A DNA stretch of 64,000 nucleotides from Gammaproteobacteria bacterium 50_400_T64 (GCA_002162755.1 MAAS01000018.1:1-64000), one strand, 5' to 3'. Shown: positions 19,569 through 29,987, numbered from the stretch's first letter. The notes: generated by a model not told the origin, from the letters alone. Translations and numbers: made by a program.

Positions 19569-22500
19569 TTGGATGTTCCCGCCGTATTAAAGCGTAGCGC
19601 CCGCTATGCGTGGGGTACTCTCGCTTTTTTAATGATTAGCTACGCCCTGCTGGTTGTCATCGGCCGCCAGCTATTACCCAGCCTTGAACAGCGGCAAGAG
19701 CTAATTAACCAAAAACTCTCAGAGCGATTCAACGTTCAAATCACGACTGAACACCTCAGCGGCAGCTGGACACGACTAACGCCCCGACTCCAGGCCCAGG
19801 GTTTAAGCATCGCGCTCCAGGGCGATGCCCCAGCCATCACCATCAGTAGTGTCCAGTCAGACGTCGACATTGTACGCAGCATCCTAAATGCAGAAATTAT
19901 CTGGCATGACTTAAGTATTGGCGAGGTCAAACTCACCCTGCGTGAAGATGCAGATGGACAATGGTCTGTCAGTAACTTCCCCATTCCCGGATTCGATAGT
20001 GACACGAATAGCAGCGGGCAGATGGATATCCTCGCCGATATTATCCTGCTCAGTACGCATATTGGTATCGAGCAAGTCGCCATCGACATCACCTTTTTTG
20101 ATGGCACCACCACCACGCTTTATATTAACGACACCCAGGTCGAAAGCAGCGGTGGCTTTCATCGCGCTCGGGCAAAGCTTTCCCTCGGTCAAGAAGAAGA
20201 CAGCGCGACACTTCTTATTGAAGGCCGCGGTAACCCGAAGAACTGGCAGCACTTCGATGGCAAGGCCTACATCAACTTTAATCGGGTCAATCTACACAAT
20301 GCTCTGGGCCTCATCCTGCGCAGCTGGGAGCCCTTTTCAACACTGACTGAAACAGCAGAATCCAACACCCTACTCGATGCCGAGCTGTGGATAACCTCGC
20401 TCAAACCCGGCCATTTCGATTTGCGTGGCAAAGTTCACGCCGACGAGATTCCCTTGAACTGGAACGAGAATATCCCCCCCATTAAAAACCTCGACACCAC
20501 CCTCACGGGCACGTTTATCAGTGGTAAACACTGGGGACTGCAATGCCAGAACCTGCACTTTGACTGGGGAAGCAACATCATTCAGCCCTTAAACCTGAAC
20601 GTCCAACAGGGCCTGGGTGAACACTGGAATGAAATAACGCTATCCGCTGATCACATCAACCTCGACACATTAAAGTACAGCCTGGTGCAAACCCAGCTGG
20701 TTGGCAAAGCGACTGCAAATCTCATCAGCACATTAAACCCCTCCGGCCAGCTCCGGGGAGTTCAGCTGTCACTCGACCTTGAAAAGAGCCATCCCCTCCG
20801 TCAGTTCAGCGCCCATATCGAACAGCTATCTATCGACTCCTGGCACAGCACCCCAGCAGCTCGAGGCGTCAGTGGTTATATCCATTGGCAGGACGATAGC
20901 GGTTATTTCGACATTGATTCAGGCGACGACTTCGCCATGCGCTACCCCGGTGTTTACACGCACTTTATGCATTACGGCCGCACCCAGGGCAGGCTCAATA
21001 TAGACTGGACAAGTGTCGATTCCAGCCTGCAAATTGCCGGTGGGCCAATTGATATTCGCAGTAAAGAAGGTGAGATCCGTACTTATATCAGCCTCGATAT
21101 TCCCACCCAAAAAAATGCTCGCGAGCCGGAAATGTTCCTTCAGGCGGGCATCAAAAACAGCCATTCTCGCCATCTTAATAACTACCTGCCCGAAACACTC
21201 AATCCCGATTTACTCGCCTGGCTTAAACGCTCGATCGGCGATATTGATATTACAGAGGCGGGCTTTATCTGGCGCGGCTCACTCAATAGCACAAGCCACC
21301 AACAACGTAGTATCCAGCTCTACGCACAATTAGCCAACGGCGAAATCAACTACGACCCCGGCTGGCCTCGCCTCAGTGAATTTTCTGCTCACATCACGAT
21401 TGATGACGCCGACTTTGAGGGCGTCATCAACAGCGGAAAAATCGGTGATGAGCCTGAGCAAGCACAACTCGACAGCGCGCTAATCGCCACCCTTCCTGGC
21501 GCTCTGCTATCCGTTAAAGCAGGCATCAACTCGCCATTAAATACCGCGGTCAATAGCCTCTTAAAATCGCCCCTTGCCAGTAATGTGTCTACCTTAGAAA
21601 GCTGGGAAATCCAGGGAGATGCGACGGCCAAACTAGACCTCATTATTCCTCTGTCAAAAAATCGCCAGGGTGAGTCCTACCGTGTCGAAGCCAACATTGA
21701 CCAGGGCCGAATGCAGTTACGCAGCTTCCAGCCTGTTGTTTTCAACGGCTTACAAGGCCGCATCGCCTACAATGACAGCGACGGGCTACACGCTTCTGGC
21801 GTAATTGGCCGTCTTTGGGGTCAGGCTCTGAAAGCCAATATCACCACCCAAAATGGTCTACTAAAAATTAAGGCATCAGGGCTGCTCGATCTATCAAAAG
21901 CCCCGGCCTGGCAACCCCTGCTCACTAATAGCGTGACGGGAACGACAAGCTACACGGCAACCTTTACCGCGCCGGATGAACAGTCGCCGGCCCAGCTGAC
22001 CCTGCTCTCCGACTTGCAAGGCATTGCCATTGACTTGCCCGCACCTCTACTCAAACTCGCTGGCCAGGCCTGGCCGCTAAAAGCTTCCTTGCAGTTTCGC
22101 GATACAGAGCTGCTCATCAAAGCCGGCACTGACAAACTCAAAGCCCAGTTCAGTATTGCAAACCAGCAACTCGCCAACGGCACTATCACTCTCGGTGAGG
22201 GCAAAACAGAAAATGAAAACAGCCTGATCCCGCATTCTTCGCAACAACACCTTTCCCAACAGCACGCTTCACAACGAAAAGGCCTGTTAATTACCGGCCA
22301 CACCCCAGTATTTCAGCTCGATGACTGGTTAGAGGCACTGCTTGCCAGCTCAACAGTAGACAACAACATACCTGACTTTGATACTCGCGCCATGGTTGAA
22401 ATAGATCACTTTAGCGCGGCAGGATTTACACTCGACACCATCACCGTCGACGCTCTGCACAGCAAGCAATTATGGGATGTTGATATTGAAAGCCCGACAC

Positions 22501-23483
22501 TTGCCGGCAATATCCGCGCCCCCGAAGACAGGGAGCAAGCCATCGTAGCGCGCCTGAATTACATCACCCTGCCCACACCCGAGCTGAATAGCGATCAAAG
22601 CCTGTTAACGGATTTAGACCCCCGTACATTGCCAACCCTCGATTTTGCCACCGACGGCCTGCGTATTGGTGACAAGGAGCTGGGCAGCCTCGCCTTTGTC
22701 ATGCAAGCTAATAAGCAAGGGGTTAGCATCAACCATATCAATGCTGAAATAACCGGTATCACTATCGCCGACACCCCCAATGGCGATACCGCTCAACTCC
22801 TCTGGCAACGCGTCAACGGCGAACATCGAAGCCGGTTTACGGGCGCATTGCTTAGCGATGACCTCGGCGGCGTTTTAAAATCCTGGAATATGCCGATGAT
22901 ATTGACGACGGATAGCGCGGCCTTCCTCGCAGACCTGAGTTGGCAGGGGAAACCCTGGGACCTCTCCGCCAATGCGATGGAGGGCCATGTCGCCCTCAAT
23001 TTTAACAAGGGGCGCTTCTTTCAGGCACCGGGCACAACCACCAACGCAGCTCTAAAAGTCATTGGTTTAATCAACTTCGACACTTGGCTGCGGCGTCTCA
23101 AATTCGATTTTTCCGACCTCTTCTCGAGTGGTGTTAACTTTGATCACCTGGAGGGAGGCCTAACGTTTGAACAAGCCTTGATGCGCTTTGACGAACCCAT
23201 TGTTGTGACCCTACCCTCGGGTAAAATACACTTACTGGGCCAGACAAATTTACTTGAAGAAACCATTGATGCTCGTTTAATTGCAACTTTGCCAATAGGC
23301 ACCAACCTGCCCTGGATGGTCGCACTCGCCGGAGGCCTTCCCGCCGCCGCCGGGGTTTATATCACCAGCAAAGTTTTCGAAAAACAGGTGAATAAATTCT
23401 CCAGTATCAGCTACAGCGTCAAAGGAAACCTGGATAACCCTGAAGTCAAGGTGGGCCGTATTTTCAGCGATAAAACCGACTAG
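19569..23483 (+). CDS. yhdP: YhdP family AsmA-like envelope protein
   Basis: A giant (1304-residue) inner-membrane-anchored periplasmic protein. YhdP, TamB and YdbH are AsmA-like bridges that carry phospholipids to the outer membrane. One N-terminal membrane helix is visible (AFLMISYALLVVIG, about 17-32). It is followed by the DUF3971-type repeats of amphipathic beta strands and a C-terminal AsmA-like region ending with VFEKQVNKFSSISYSVKG. No ATG exists near the start. A TTG at 19569 lies 9 bases after TAGGAG and is used here; another TTG at 19560 abuts that site. The gene follows rng by 23 bases, as in relatives. Confidence 0.9.
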   Translation: MDVPAVLKRSARYAWGTLAFLMISYALLVVIGRQLLPSLEQRQELINQKLSERFNVQITTEHLSGSWTRLTPRLQAQGLSIALQGDAPAITISSVQSDVDIVRSILNAEIIWHDLSIGEVKLTLREDADGQWSVSNFPIPGFDSDTNSSGQMDILADIILLSTHIGIEQVAIDITFFDGTTTTLYINDTQVESSGGFHRARAKLSLGQEEDSATLLIEGRGNPKNWQHFDGKAYINFNRVNLHNALGLILRSWEPFSTLTETAESNTLLDAELWITSLKPGHFDLRGKVHADEIPLNWNENIPPIKNLDTTLTGTFISGKHWGLQCQNLHFDWGSNIIQPLNLNVQQGLGEHWNEITLSADHINLDTLKYSLVQTQLVGKATANLISTLNPSGQLRGVQLSLDLEKSHPLRQFSAHIEQLSIDSWHSTPAARGVSGYIHWQDDSGYFDIDSGDDFAMRYPGVYTHFMHYGRTQGRLNIDWTSVDSSLQIAGGPIDIRSKEGEIRTYISLDIPTQKNAREPEMFLQAGIKNSHSRHLNNYLPETLNPDLLAWLKRSIGDIDITEAGFIWRGSLNSTSHQQRSIQLYAQLANGEINYDPGWPRLSEFSAHITIDDADFEGVINSGKIGDEPEQAQLDSALIATLPGALLSVKAGINSPLNTAVNSLLKSPLASNVSTLESWEIQGDATAKLDLIIPLSKNRQGESYRVEANIDQGRMQLRSFQPVVFNGLQGRIAYNDSDGLHASGVIGRLWGQALKANITTQNGLLKIKASGLLDLSKAPAWQPLLTNSVTGTTSYTATFTAPDEQSPAQLTLLSDLQGIAIDLPAPLLKLAGQAWPLKASLQFRDTELLIKAGTDKLKAQFSIANQQLANGTITLGEGKTENENSLIPHSSQQHLSQQHASQRKGLLITGHTPVFQLDDWLEALLASSTVDNNIPDFDTRAMVEIDHFSAAGFTLDTITVDALHSKQLWDVDIESPTLAGNIRAPEDREQAIVARLNYITLPTPELNSDQSLLTDLDPRTLPTLDFATDGLRIGDKELGSLAFVMQANKQGVSINHINAEITGITIADTPNGDTAQLLWQRVNGEHRSRFTGALLSDDLGGVLKSWNMPMILTTDSAAFLADLSWQGKPWDLSANAMEGHVALNFNKGRFFQAPGTTTNAALKVIGLINFDTWLRRLKFDFSDLFSSGVNFDHLEGGLTFEQALMRFDEPIVVTLPSGKIHLLGQTNLLEETIDARLIATLPIGTNLPWMVALAGGLPAAAGVYITSKVFEKQVNKFSSISYSVKGNLDNPEVKVGRIFSDKTD

Positions 23484-23525
23484 TCTTTACCCGATACCGA
23501 CTGCCATACAACCAAAGGACTCTCC

Positions 23526-24350
23526 ATGGCCAAAATCGCCGCTATTCAGCTTAAAAGCACTGGCGACCCGGCCGGTAATCTCGAGGTGGCCGCACATTAT
23601 ATTGGACAGGCCGCCCGTGCGGGTGCCCAACTCGTGGTGCTCCCCGAGCACTTCGTTTATTACAATGCGCGCGATATGCGGGCGGTTGCCGAAGGCGAGA
23701 ACAACAGCGGCCTGGCCCGACAGTTTTTTGCCGAGCAATCCCGCAAATATAAGGTGTGGTTAGTGGCTGGCACATTGCCCCTTTTCGGCGACGGGGTTGC
23801 TGCAAAGGACACAGACAAGCCCTACGCCACCTCTCTGCTTTACGATGATCGTGGCGATGAAATTGCCACCTATCGGAAGATTCACCTCTTCGATGTTAAC
23901 GTGCAAAAAACCGGCAAGCGTTATTGCGAGTCCGACAGCTACCAGCACGGTACTCACCCGGTGGTCGCGCAAACGCCCTGCGGCTGTATAGGCATGAGCG
24001 TCTGCTACGACTTGCGCTTTCCCGAACTCTATCGACAACTCGCGGCGCAGGGTGCTGAAATCATCGTCGCACCATCGGCCTTTACTGCCGCCACTGGGCA
24101 GGCTCACTGGCAACTCTTGTTGCGCGCCCGTGCGGTGGAAAACCTCAGTTATGTCATCGGTGCCAACCTCTGCAACCGTGACCATCCGAAAAAACCCACC
24201 TGGGGCGGTTCCGCCATTATTGACCCCTGGGGGGAGGTACTGGCGGAGATGGATGACGAGGAGGGCTTTATCATTGCCGATATCGATCTCGCTCGCGTTC
24301 AAGAGCTACGACAGAATATGCCAGTGCTGGAACATCGCCGCCTACCCTGA
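23526..24350 (+). CDS. Carbon-nitrogen hydrolase (nitrilase superfamily, Nit1/YbeM-like)
   Basis: A 274-residue amidase with the Glu-Lys-Cys triad: Glu41 in LPEHF, Lys118 in YRKIHLFD and Cys160 in MSVCYDLRFPELYR. This subgroup often acts as deaminated-glutathione amidase, a metabolite repair enzyme; that substrate is an inference from the family. AAAGGA is 6 bases before the ATG. In many gammaproteobacteria the gene stands between yhdP and tldD. Here the next gene is a Bax-inhibitor-like protein and tldD is absent. Confidence 0.9.
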   Translation: MAKIAAIQLKSTGDPAGNLEVAAHYIGQAARAGAQLVVLPEHFVYYNARDMRAVAEGENNSGLARQFFAEQSRKYKVWLVAGTLPLFGDGVAAKDTDKPYATSLLYDDRGDEIATYRKIHLFDVNVQKTGKRYCESDSYQHGTHPVVAQTPCGCIGMSVCYDLRFPELYRQLAAQGAEIIVAPSAFTAATGQAHWQLLLRARAVENLSYVIGANLCNRDHPKKPTWGGSAIIDPWGEVLAEMDDEEGFIIADIDLARVQELRQNMPVLEHRRLP

Positions 24351-24491
24351 AGAAGCTGGCTAACGCGTTTGCATTGATCTGTGACAAAGACTAAGGGACG
24401 CGCTACTATCGCGCTTTCGTTCGCGAATCCTTAACTGCCCATTTTTACTCCCCCCCTATTTTGGCACACGATAATTAAAGGAAGACCCACC

Positions 24492-25160
24492 ATGAATCAA
24501 TCGACCCATCCTGCAGGTATTGAGAAACAAACATCAATACTGGCGACCAATAAAGTCATCCGCAATACCTACATTTTGCTGTCCATGACTTTGCTCTTTA
24601 GTGCCGCCACTGCCGGTATTTCGATGAAGCTGAACCTGCCCCACCCCGGCTTTATTATCACGCTGGTCGGTTATTTTGGCCTGTTATTTTTGACCACCAA
24701 ATTCCGCAATAGCTCACTCGGCATCGTCTGTGTGTTTGCCCTGACCGGCTTTATGGGCTTCACTCTTGGCCCCATCATCAATATGTATCTCGGCCTGCCC
24801 AATGGCACCGAGCTGGTGATGAATGCGCTGGGTGCCACCGCGATCACCTTTGTCGGCCTGTCGTTCTATGCCCTTAGTTCACGCAAAGACTTTAGCTTTT
24901 TAGGCGGCTTTATCATGGTTGGCGTTATCGTTGCCTTTCTCGCCGGCATCGGTGCCTACTTTCTGGAAATGCAGGGCCTGTCGCTGATAGTCTCCGCCAT
25001 GTTCGTGATCTTGATGTCCGCAATGATTCTCTGGCAGACCAGCCAAATTATTAACGGCGGCGAGACCAACTACATTATGGCGACCGTGACTCTCTACATC
25101 GCCATCTACAATTTATTCACCAGCCTGCTGCACCTGATGGGTGTAATGAGCGACGACTAA
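24492..25160 (+). CDS. yccA: Bax inhibitor-1/YccA family membrane protein
   Basis: A 222-residue protein with seven hydrophobic segments, as expected for the BI-1/YccA family. The last transmembrane stretch and the NGGETNYIMATVTLYIAIYNLFTSLLHLMG end are characteristic. In E. coli YccA binds and modulates the FtsH membrane protease; related proteins are calcium-leak channels. AAAGGAAG precedes the ATG by about 7 bases. It has its own strong terminator downstream, suggesting a single-gene transcript. Confidence 0.88.
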   Translation: MNQSTHPAGIEKQTSILATNKVIRNTYILLSMTLLFSAATAGISMKLNLPHPGFIITLVGYFGLLFLTTKFRNSSLGIVCVFALTGFMGFTLGPIINMYLGLPNGTELVMNALGATAITFVGLSFYALSSRKDFSFLGGFIMVGVIVAFLAGIGAYFLEMQGLSLIVSAMFVILMSAMILWQTSQIINGGETNYIMATVTLYIAIYNLFTSLLHLMGVMSDD

Positions 25161-25191
25161 AAGTCCCCGTCAGGCCTAATAAGCCAGGGAC

Positions 25192-25234
25192 AAAAAAGCC
25201 CCCGCCTGAATAGACTTTAGGCGGGGGCTTTTTT
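25192..25234. terminator. Bidirectional Rho-independent terminator
   Basis: A perfect 10-bp stem (GCCCCCGCCT / AGGCGGGGGC) is flanked by six As on the left and six Ts on the right. It separates the convergent yccA-like and BKACE genes and should work on both strands. Confidence 0.93.
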
Positions 25235-25276
25235 ATTAGCGCAGTTTTTAATCCGCTAATCCTTTAATCGAGCCAT

Positions 25277-26137
25277 TTAACCCAGGCTAGCGCGAATCTC
25301 CGCTGCCGTCGCCGGTTCACCACCAGCGGCACGAATTGCCTTTACCGCGTCTTCAACCCACTGCACATTGGTTTTCTCTGACTGAAAAGGCGCATCCTCC
25401 AGCCCCACCCGCACATGGCCGCCCAGCTCGACGATCTTCGGAATGAGGGGAATAGTGTTGATATCGAGTCCTGCTACCATCCACGGTGCACCGGGTGCCT
25501 CTTCATCCATCAGTTTTGCCAAGGCTTCAATAGCCCACTCTCGTGGTGGGAAGCAGAAGGTAAAACCGTCTGACAGCATAAAGCGGTAAACCGGCGTCTT
25601 CATGCCCTCAACAGCCTTATAAAGCTTGGCACCCTCGCGTACAAAGCCCGGCTCATAACAGGCGTAGGAGGGTCGCCAACCGTACTCTGCCGCCATCTCG
25701 GCGCTGGCGCGCAATACGCCCGGTGAATTCGTGTAAACATCACCGTCGTTGCCAAATATATTGACGCCCTTCATAGCGAAGTTACACGAACCTGGGTCGA
25801 GAATACCCCACTCCAGCACCCCCCGGCGACACAGCTCATTGGTCGTACGGTTACGAACGTTCGCATCGTCACCCATGGGTATGTCCATTGATGAGGGATA
25901 AACAATGGCGTCAACCTGCTCGCGAATACCGCCGATAAAGGCCTGGCAAATATCAACATCAGCATTCTGCTTGCCGGTTTCAGGGTCTAAACTGTGGGCG
26001 TGGAGGATGGCCGCGCCCGCATTGCAGCAGTCTATGCCCTCGCGGGTAATCTCCGCTGCCGTAACGGGAATATTAGGTTGCAGGGCACGCGTCCAGGCAC
26101 CATTCATGGCCACTTCCAGCCACACTTTATTGCTCAT
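25277..26137 (-). CDS. BKACE family beta-keto acid cleavage enzyme (DUF849)
   Basis: A 286-residue TIM-barrel enzyme of the BKACE family, which cleaves a beta-keto acid with acetyl-CoA to give acetoacetate and a CoA ester; the founding member is Kce of lysine fermentation. The metal-binding HAH motif is at 46-48 (LHAHSLD), and the C-terminal GGHVRVGLED motif is intact. The early N-G-A-W segment replaces the more usual N-G. AAGGAG is 7 bases before the ATG. BKACE substrates vary widely, so the true keto acid is unknown. Context gives no direct partner. Confidence 0.88.
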   Translation of the reverse strand: MSNKVWLEVAMNGAWTRALQPNIPVTAAEITREGIDCCNAGAAILHAHSLDPETGKQNADVDICQAFIGGIREQVDAIVYPSSMDIPMGDDANVRNRTTNELCRRGVLEWGILDPGSCNFAMKGVNIFGNDGDVYTNSPGVLRASAEMAAEYGWRPSYACYEPGFVREGAKLYKAVEGMKTPVYRFMLSDGFTFCFPPREWAIEALAKLMDEEAPGAPWMVAGLDINTIPLIPKIVELGGHVRVGLEDAPFQSEKTNVQWVEDAVKAIRAAGGEPATAAEIRASLG

Positions 26138-26274
26138 TACTTATCTCCTTATTATTGTAGGTACACTTTTGACGGAATCTCGACCCACAGAAGTGGGGCA
26201 GATAGCCCTAATTGAACTAATATTGGCTTCTACGGCTCTTATAGATAGACCCCACTCACGTGAGCACACCCAAG

Positions 26275-26838
26275 ATGAAACGATCCGGCCTCGCCCTTTT
26301 ATTTGTTATTGCTGTCAGCCTTGTAGCCAGTCTAGCCCTGTCACTGGGTCGCGATCAAGCCAATAACAAAGAGCCCATGTCACTCGACAACGCACGGCGG
26401 CTCATCGCAGAACAGCAACAACTGGACACCATCACCAAAGCCACCTGGAAGCAGCTACTCAGCAAACAGCAATACGACATCCTTTGGCGCAGCAAAACCG
26501 AGCGCGCCTTTACCGGCGAATTGCTCGAAAACCATGGGAAGGGTGTTTACGTAACGGCGGGCTGCCGGCTGCCGGTCTTCCACTCCAGTCATAAATTCAA
26601 ATCTGGCACTGGCTGGCCGAGTTTTTGGGAAGCATTGAACAAAGACAACGTCATCCTCAAAGATGATTGGTTCCTCGGCTATAAACGCACCGAAATACTC
26701 TCGAGCTGTGGCGAGCACCTGGGCCATGTGTTTGACGACGGCCCCGCCCCCACCGGCCTGCGCTATTGCATTAATTCTGTAGCATTAAGTTTTGTGCCTG
26801 AAAGCAGCGGCCCAGTCCCGCACACACCAGAAAAATAG
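26275..26838 (+). CDS. msrB: Exported peptide methionine-R-sulfoxide reductase MsrB, zinc site degenerate
   Basis: Reduces R-methionine sulfoxide in proteins. The 187 residues start with a hydrophobic signal or anchor (LALLFVIAVSLVASLALSLG), so it acts in the periplasm. Fold motifs are clear: SGTGWPSFWEAL, HLGHVFDDGP and the active Cys in RYCINSVAL. The two CxxC zinc pairs have each lost their first Cys (TAGC and LSSC), and the usual resolving Cys before GWPSF is Thr. The ATG at 26275 has no strong ribosome site; an in-frame GTG at 26260 is an alternative. Confidence 0.88.
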   Translation: MKRSGLALLFVIAVSLVASLALSLGRDQANNKEPMSLDNARRLIAEQQQLDTITKATWKQLLSKQQYDILWRSKTERAFTGELLENHGKGVYVTAGCRLPVFHSSHKFKSGTGWPSFWEALNKDNVILKDDWFLGYKRTEILSSCGEHLGHVFDDGPAPTGLRYCINSVALSFVPESSGPVPHTPEK

Positions 26839-27009
26839 TGTGCTACTACCCACCCCTGCTAATTCACGCCCTTCGCCGAAGAGATTTAGTTAGGCATTGG
26901 CTTACCCCCTCACTATAATTGGGGTTAAATAACACTTACTCAGCTTGCTCAAATAAGCCGTTATGCGACTTTCAGAGCAACTAGCAAATAACATGAATAG
27001 AAGGTAAAC

Positions 27010-27879
27010 GTGAATTCCATCGGATTTGAATTTGTTCAGTCACTGAGCGAAGAACTATCAAAGGGTACCGTTAAACTACCCTCTCTACCTGATATCGCCC
27101 TGAAAATTAAAAACGTCCTTGAAGACCCGGATGTTTCGGCAAAACAAGTCGCAAAGGTCGTCGGTAGCGAAGCGACGTTTACTGCACGTTTATTAAAAGT
27201 TGCCAACTCTGCTGCGCTCAATAGCTCAGGCACAACGATTAAAGATATTCCCACAGCAATTACGCGTATGGGCTTTAAAATGGCACACAGCATTGCTGTT
27301 GCCATCGCCATGGACCAGGTGCTGAACGCTCATTCTATGGGCAAGCTCGACCAGTATTTCAAAGATCTGTGGCGCCATAGCCTCAGCGTCGCCGCTTTTT
27401 CCTGCGTGATCGCAAAAAAAAGGACCAAAATAAAACCCGACGAAGCTCTCATTGCTGGTGTGCTCCACGATGTCGGCAAAATTTATTTGCTGGCCCGAAT
27501 GGAAGAATACCCTGAATTAACTGAGGATCTTCAAACCTTCGAAGCCGTCATCGCCGAATGGCACACCGGTGTTGGTGCCGCCATTCTCGAAGCATGGCGC
27601 TTCAGTGATGACCTGGTGCTCGTCGCCGATGAGCATGAAATGCTCGACCGCGTACCCATCAACGACCAGGGTGGCGCCAGTTTCGAGGCCGATTTAACCG
27701 ATGTCGTGCAAGCTGCCAACTTGTTTGCACATGCCATTGAGCAGGGTAATGAAATGGACCCAGAGTGGCCGGGAATAGGGGCGTTTAAGCGCCTCAAGCT
27801 CGATGAAGAGCTAATTCACGAAATCATGGTGCAATCAAAAGAAGAAATTGACTCGATTGTCAGTGCGCTACAGGGTTAA
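27010..27879 (+). CDS. HDOD domain protein
   Basis: A 289-residue cytoplasmic protein whose first 200 residues match the HDOD domain: [33 protein letters not shown], and a surviving [12 protein letters not shown] helix. HDOD proteins are non-catalytic relatives of HD hydrolases that act in signalling and motility, often with c-di-GMP systems. The start is GTG, 5 bases after AAGG. A TATAAT hexamer lies about 90 bases upstream. No regulator domain is fused, and its partner is unknown. Confidence 0.88.
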   Translation: MNSIGFEFVQSLSEELSKGTVKLPSLPDIALKIKNVLEDPDVSAKQVAKVVGSEATFTARLLKVANSAALNSSGTTIKDIPTAITRMGFKMAHSIAVAIAMDQVLNAHSMGKLDQYFKDLWRHSLSVAAFSCVIAKKRTKIKPDEALIAGVLHDVGKIYLLARMEEYPELTEDLQTFEAVIAEWHTGVGAAILEAWRFSDDLVLVADEHEMLDRVPINDQGGASFEADLTDVVQAANLFAHAIEQGNEMDPEWPGIGAFKRLKLDEELIHEIMVQSKEEIDSIVSALQG

Positions 27880-27917
27880 CCTCTGACAGAAATAGCCCGA
27901 AAGACCCCACAGTAGTC

Positions 27918-28913
27918 ATGATTCCTCTTTCACTTCTCGACCTCTCACCCATCAGCGCAGGTAATAATGCTGGCGCATCCCTGCGTAATAGCCTGGATCT
28001 GGCCCAGCACGCTGAACGCTGGGGCTTTCACCGCTACTGGCTGGCTGAACACCACGGCATGGCCGGTATTGCCAGCGCTGCCACGGCGGTGCTGATTGCC
28101 CACATTGCAGCCGGCACATCGACCCTCCGTGTCGGCGCTGGCGGCATTATGCTACCCAATCATGCGCCGCTGATTATCGCCGAACAGTTCGGCACCCTTG
28201 AAGCTCTGCATCCGGGACGTATCGACCTCGGCGTAGGCCGTGCGCCGGGAACCGACCCCGCCACCAGTCGCGCCCTGCGGCGTAATTCCACGGTTCAGGT
28301 GGGGCAATTCCCACAGGATGTTGCCGAGTTAATTGGCTATTTCAAAACGGATAATCAAAGCTCGCAAGTGCGTGCCATACCCGGCGAAGGCCTCAATGTA
28401 CCCGTGTGGATTCTCGGCTCCAGCCTGTTCGGCGCCCAACTTGCCGCCCGCCTGGGCTTGCCCTATGCCTTCGCGTCTCATTTCGCCCCGGGGCAGCTGA
28501 TGGATGCCATCAAGGTTTATCGCGAGCAGTTCAAACCTTCCGCCGCTTTAGCCAAGCCCTATGTCATGCTCGGTATCAGCGTATTTGCCGCCGATAGCGA
28601 TGCAGAAGCTGAGCTATTAGCCAGCTCATGGCAGCAAACGTTTGTGAATTTATACAAAGGTACACCCAGCCAGCTGCCGCCGCCCACGGCCAACTATATG
28701 AGCAGCCTGTCACCCATGGAGCAAGCTATGTTGAATGATGTACTGGCCTGTACCCTGGTTGGCACTGCCGACAGTATTCATCAACAAATCACTGATTTCG
28801 TCGACCAAACCGGTGCCGACGAATTGATGATCACCTCGCAAATTTACGACCATCAGGCACGTTTGCACTCCTATGAAATCGTCGCGAATACATTAATGGC
28901 AGCCAATCGCTAA
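27918..28913 (+). CDS. LLM class flavin-dependent oxidoreductase (YhbW/MsnO8-like)
   Basis: A 331-residue bacterial-luciferase-like monooxygenase. Recognisable segments are [26 protein letters not shown], the [15 protein letters not shown] loop and [19 protein letters not shown], typical of the single-component group-1 family. Such enzymes use FMN reduced by a separate reductase; the substrate is unknown. It lies 38 bases after the HDOD gene and may be read from the same promoter. The ribosome site is weak. Confidence 0.85.
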   Translation: MIPLSLLDLSPISAGNNAGASLRNSLDLAQHAERWGFHRYWLAEHHGMAGIASAATAVLIAHIAAGTSTLRVGAGGIMLPNHAPLIIAEQFGTLEALHPGRIDLGVGRAPGTDPATSRALRRNSTVQVGQFPQDVAELIGYFKTDNQSSQVRAIPGEGLNVPVWILGSSLFGAQLAARLGLPYAFASHFAPGQLMDAIKVYREQFKPSAALAKPYVMLGISVFAADSDAEAELLASSWQQTFVNLYKGTPSQLPPPTANYMSSLSPMEQAMLNDVLACTLVGTADSIHQQITDFVDQTGADELMITSQIYDHQARLHSYEIVANTLMAANR

Positions 28914-29074
28914 AACCCGCACGATGGTTCCCCGCATCACTCCCCACTGAATCCAGTCTTTATCCCCTCACTACAAGCCAGCCCCTCGGCCCACGCCTGC
29001 TCCCTATAAAAACAAATAACTTACCCATTCAAGCCCTATAATCAGCGACCAAACTTATCAACAGGAGAAGATTA

Positions 29075-29938
29075 ATGAGAGACTTATCAGGAAAAGTCGC
29101 CTTTATTACCGGTGGTGCCAGTGGCATGGGTCTGGGAATGGCCCGCGCCTTTGCCGGTGAAGGTATGAAACTGATGCTCGCCGACGTTAACGAAGCCCGC
29201 CTCGCCGAAGTCGAACAAGAGTTCAAAGACAAGGGTGTCGATGTTGCCACCATCGTTTGCGATGTCACCAAGCAGAAACAGGTAATCGCCGCCGCCGATG
29301 CCACCGTTGAACGCTTTGGCAAAGTGCACGTGTTGTGCAACAACGCTGGTATTAATGTCGGCGGCACCTACGAAGAGCTTTCCCAGCAGGACTGGGACTG
29401 GGTGATAGCGGTTAATCAAATGGGCGTGCAGTACGGCATTAGCGCTTTTCTTCCCAAAATTAAAGCCCACGGCGAAGGCGGTCATATCGTCACCACCTCA
29501 TCCATGGCAGGCATGGTCAACGCCGGGCCAGGCTGGGCGCCCTACAACGCCAGTAAATTTGCCGTGGTGGTGATGAACGAAGTGCTCTACAGCGAATTAA
29601 AAGAAACCAATATTGGTGTCTCTGTACTCTGCCCCGGTGCCGTGGCGACTAATATTGTTGAAGCCGCCGATAGCCGCCCCTCAGACTTCGGTAGCTCTGG
29701 TGAAAAACCCGTCATCCCTGGCGATGTCGCCGATTTGTTAGAGCACGGTCTCGACCCAGATGTCGTCGGCAAGCTGGTGCTAGAAGGTATTCAGGAAGAA
29801 CAGTTCTACCTGTTTACCGACCCACGAATGGTTAAAGCTGTGGAGCGACGCTTTGAACGCATTCAAAGGGGCTTTGACTGGTCGGCAAATTCCAGCGCCT
29901 TAGTTGATGCAAAAGCGCCGGGGTCAACGGCTAGCTAA
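29075..29938 (+). CDS. Short-chain dehydrogenase/reductase
   Basis: NAD(P)-dependent oxidoreductase of 287 residues. It has the TGGASGMGLGMARAF cofactor motif, NNAG near residue 90, and the Ser-Tyr-Lys set in TTSSMAG and PYNASKFA. The tail after residue 190 is longer than in the other SDRs of this window (DVADLLEHGLDPDVVGKLVLEGI), as in alcohol or acyl-reducing SDRs of lipid metabolism. AGGAGA precedes the ATG. It has its own terminator. The substrate is unknown. Confidence 0.88.
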   Translation: MRDLSGKVAFITGGASGMGLGMARAFAGEGMKLMLADVNEARLAEVEQEFKDKGVDVATIVCDVTKQKQVIAAADATVERFGKVHVLCNNAGINVGGTYEELSQQDWDWVIAVNQMGVQYGISAFLPKIKAHGEGGHIVTTSSMAGMVNAGPGWAPYNASKFAVVVMNEVLYSELKETNIGVSVLCPGAVATNIVEAADSRPSDFGSSGEKPVIPGDVADLLEHGLDPDVVGKLVLEGIQEEQFYLFTDPRMVKAVERRFERIQRGFDWSANSSALVDAKAPGSTAS

Positions 29939-29946
29939 ATATTGAC

Positions 29947-29987
29947 AGACGAACAGGGGGAGAGTCTTTCTGTTCGTCTATTTTTTT
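29947..29987 (+). terminator. Rho-independent terminator after SDR gene
   Basis: The perfect 10-bp inverted repeat AGACGAACAG / CTGTTCGTCT has a 13-base loop and is followed by A and seven Ts on the plus strand. It begins 8 bases after the SDR stop codon. Confidence 0.93.
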
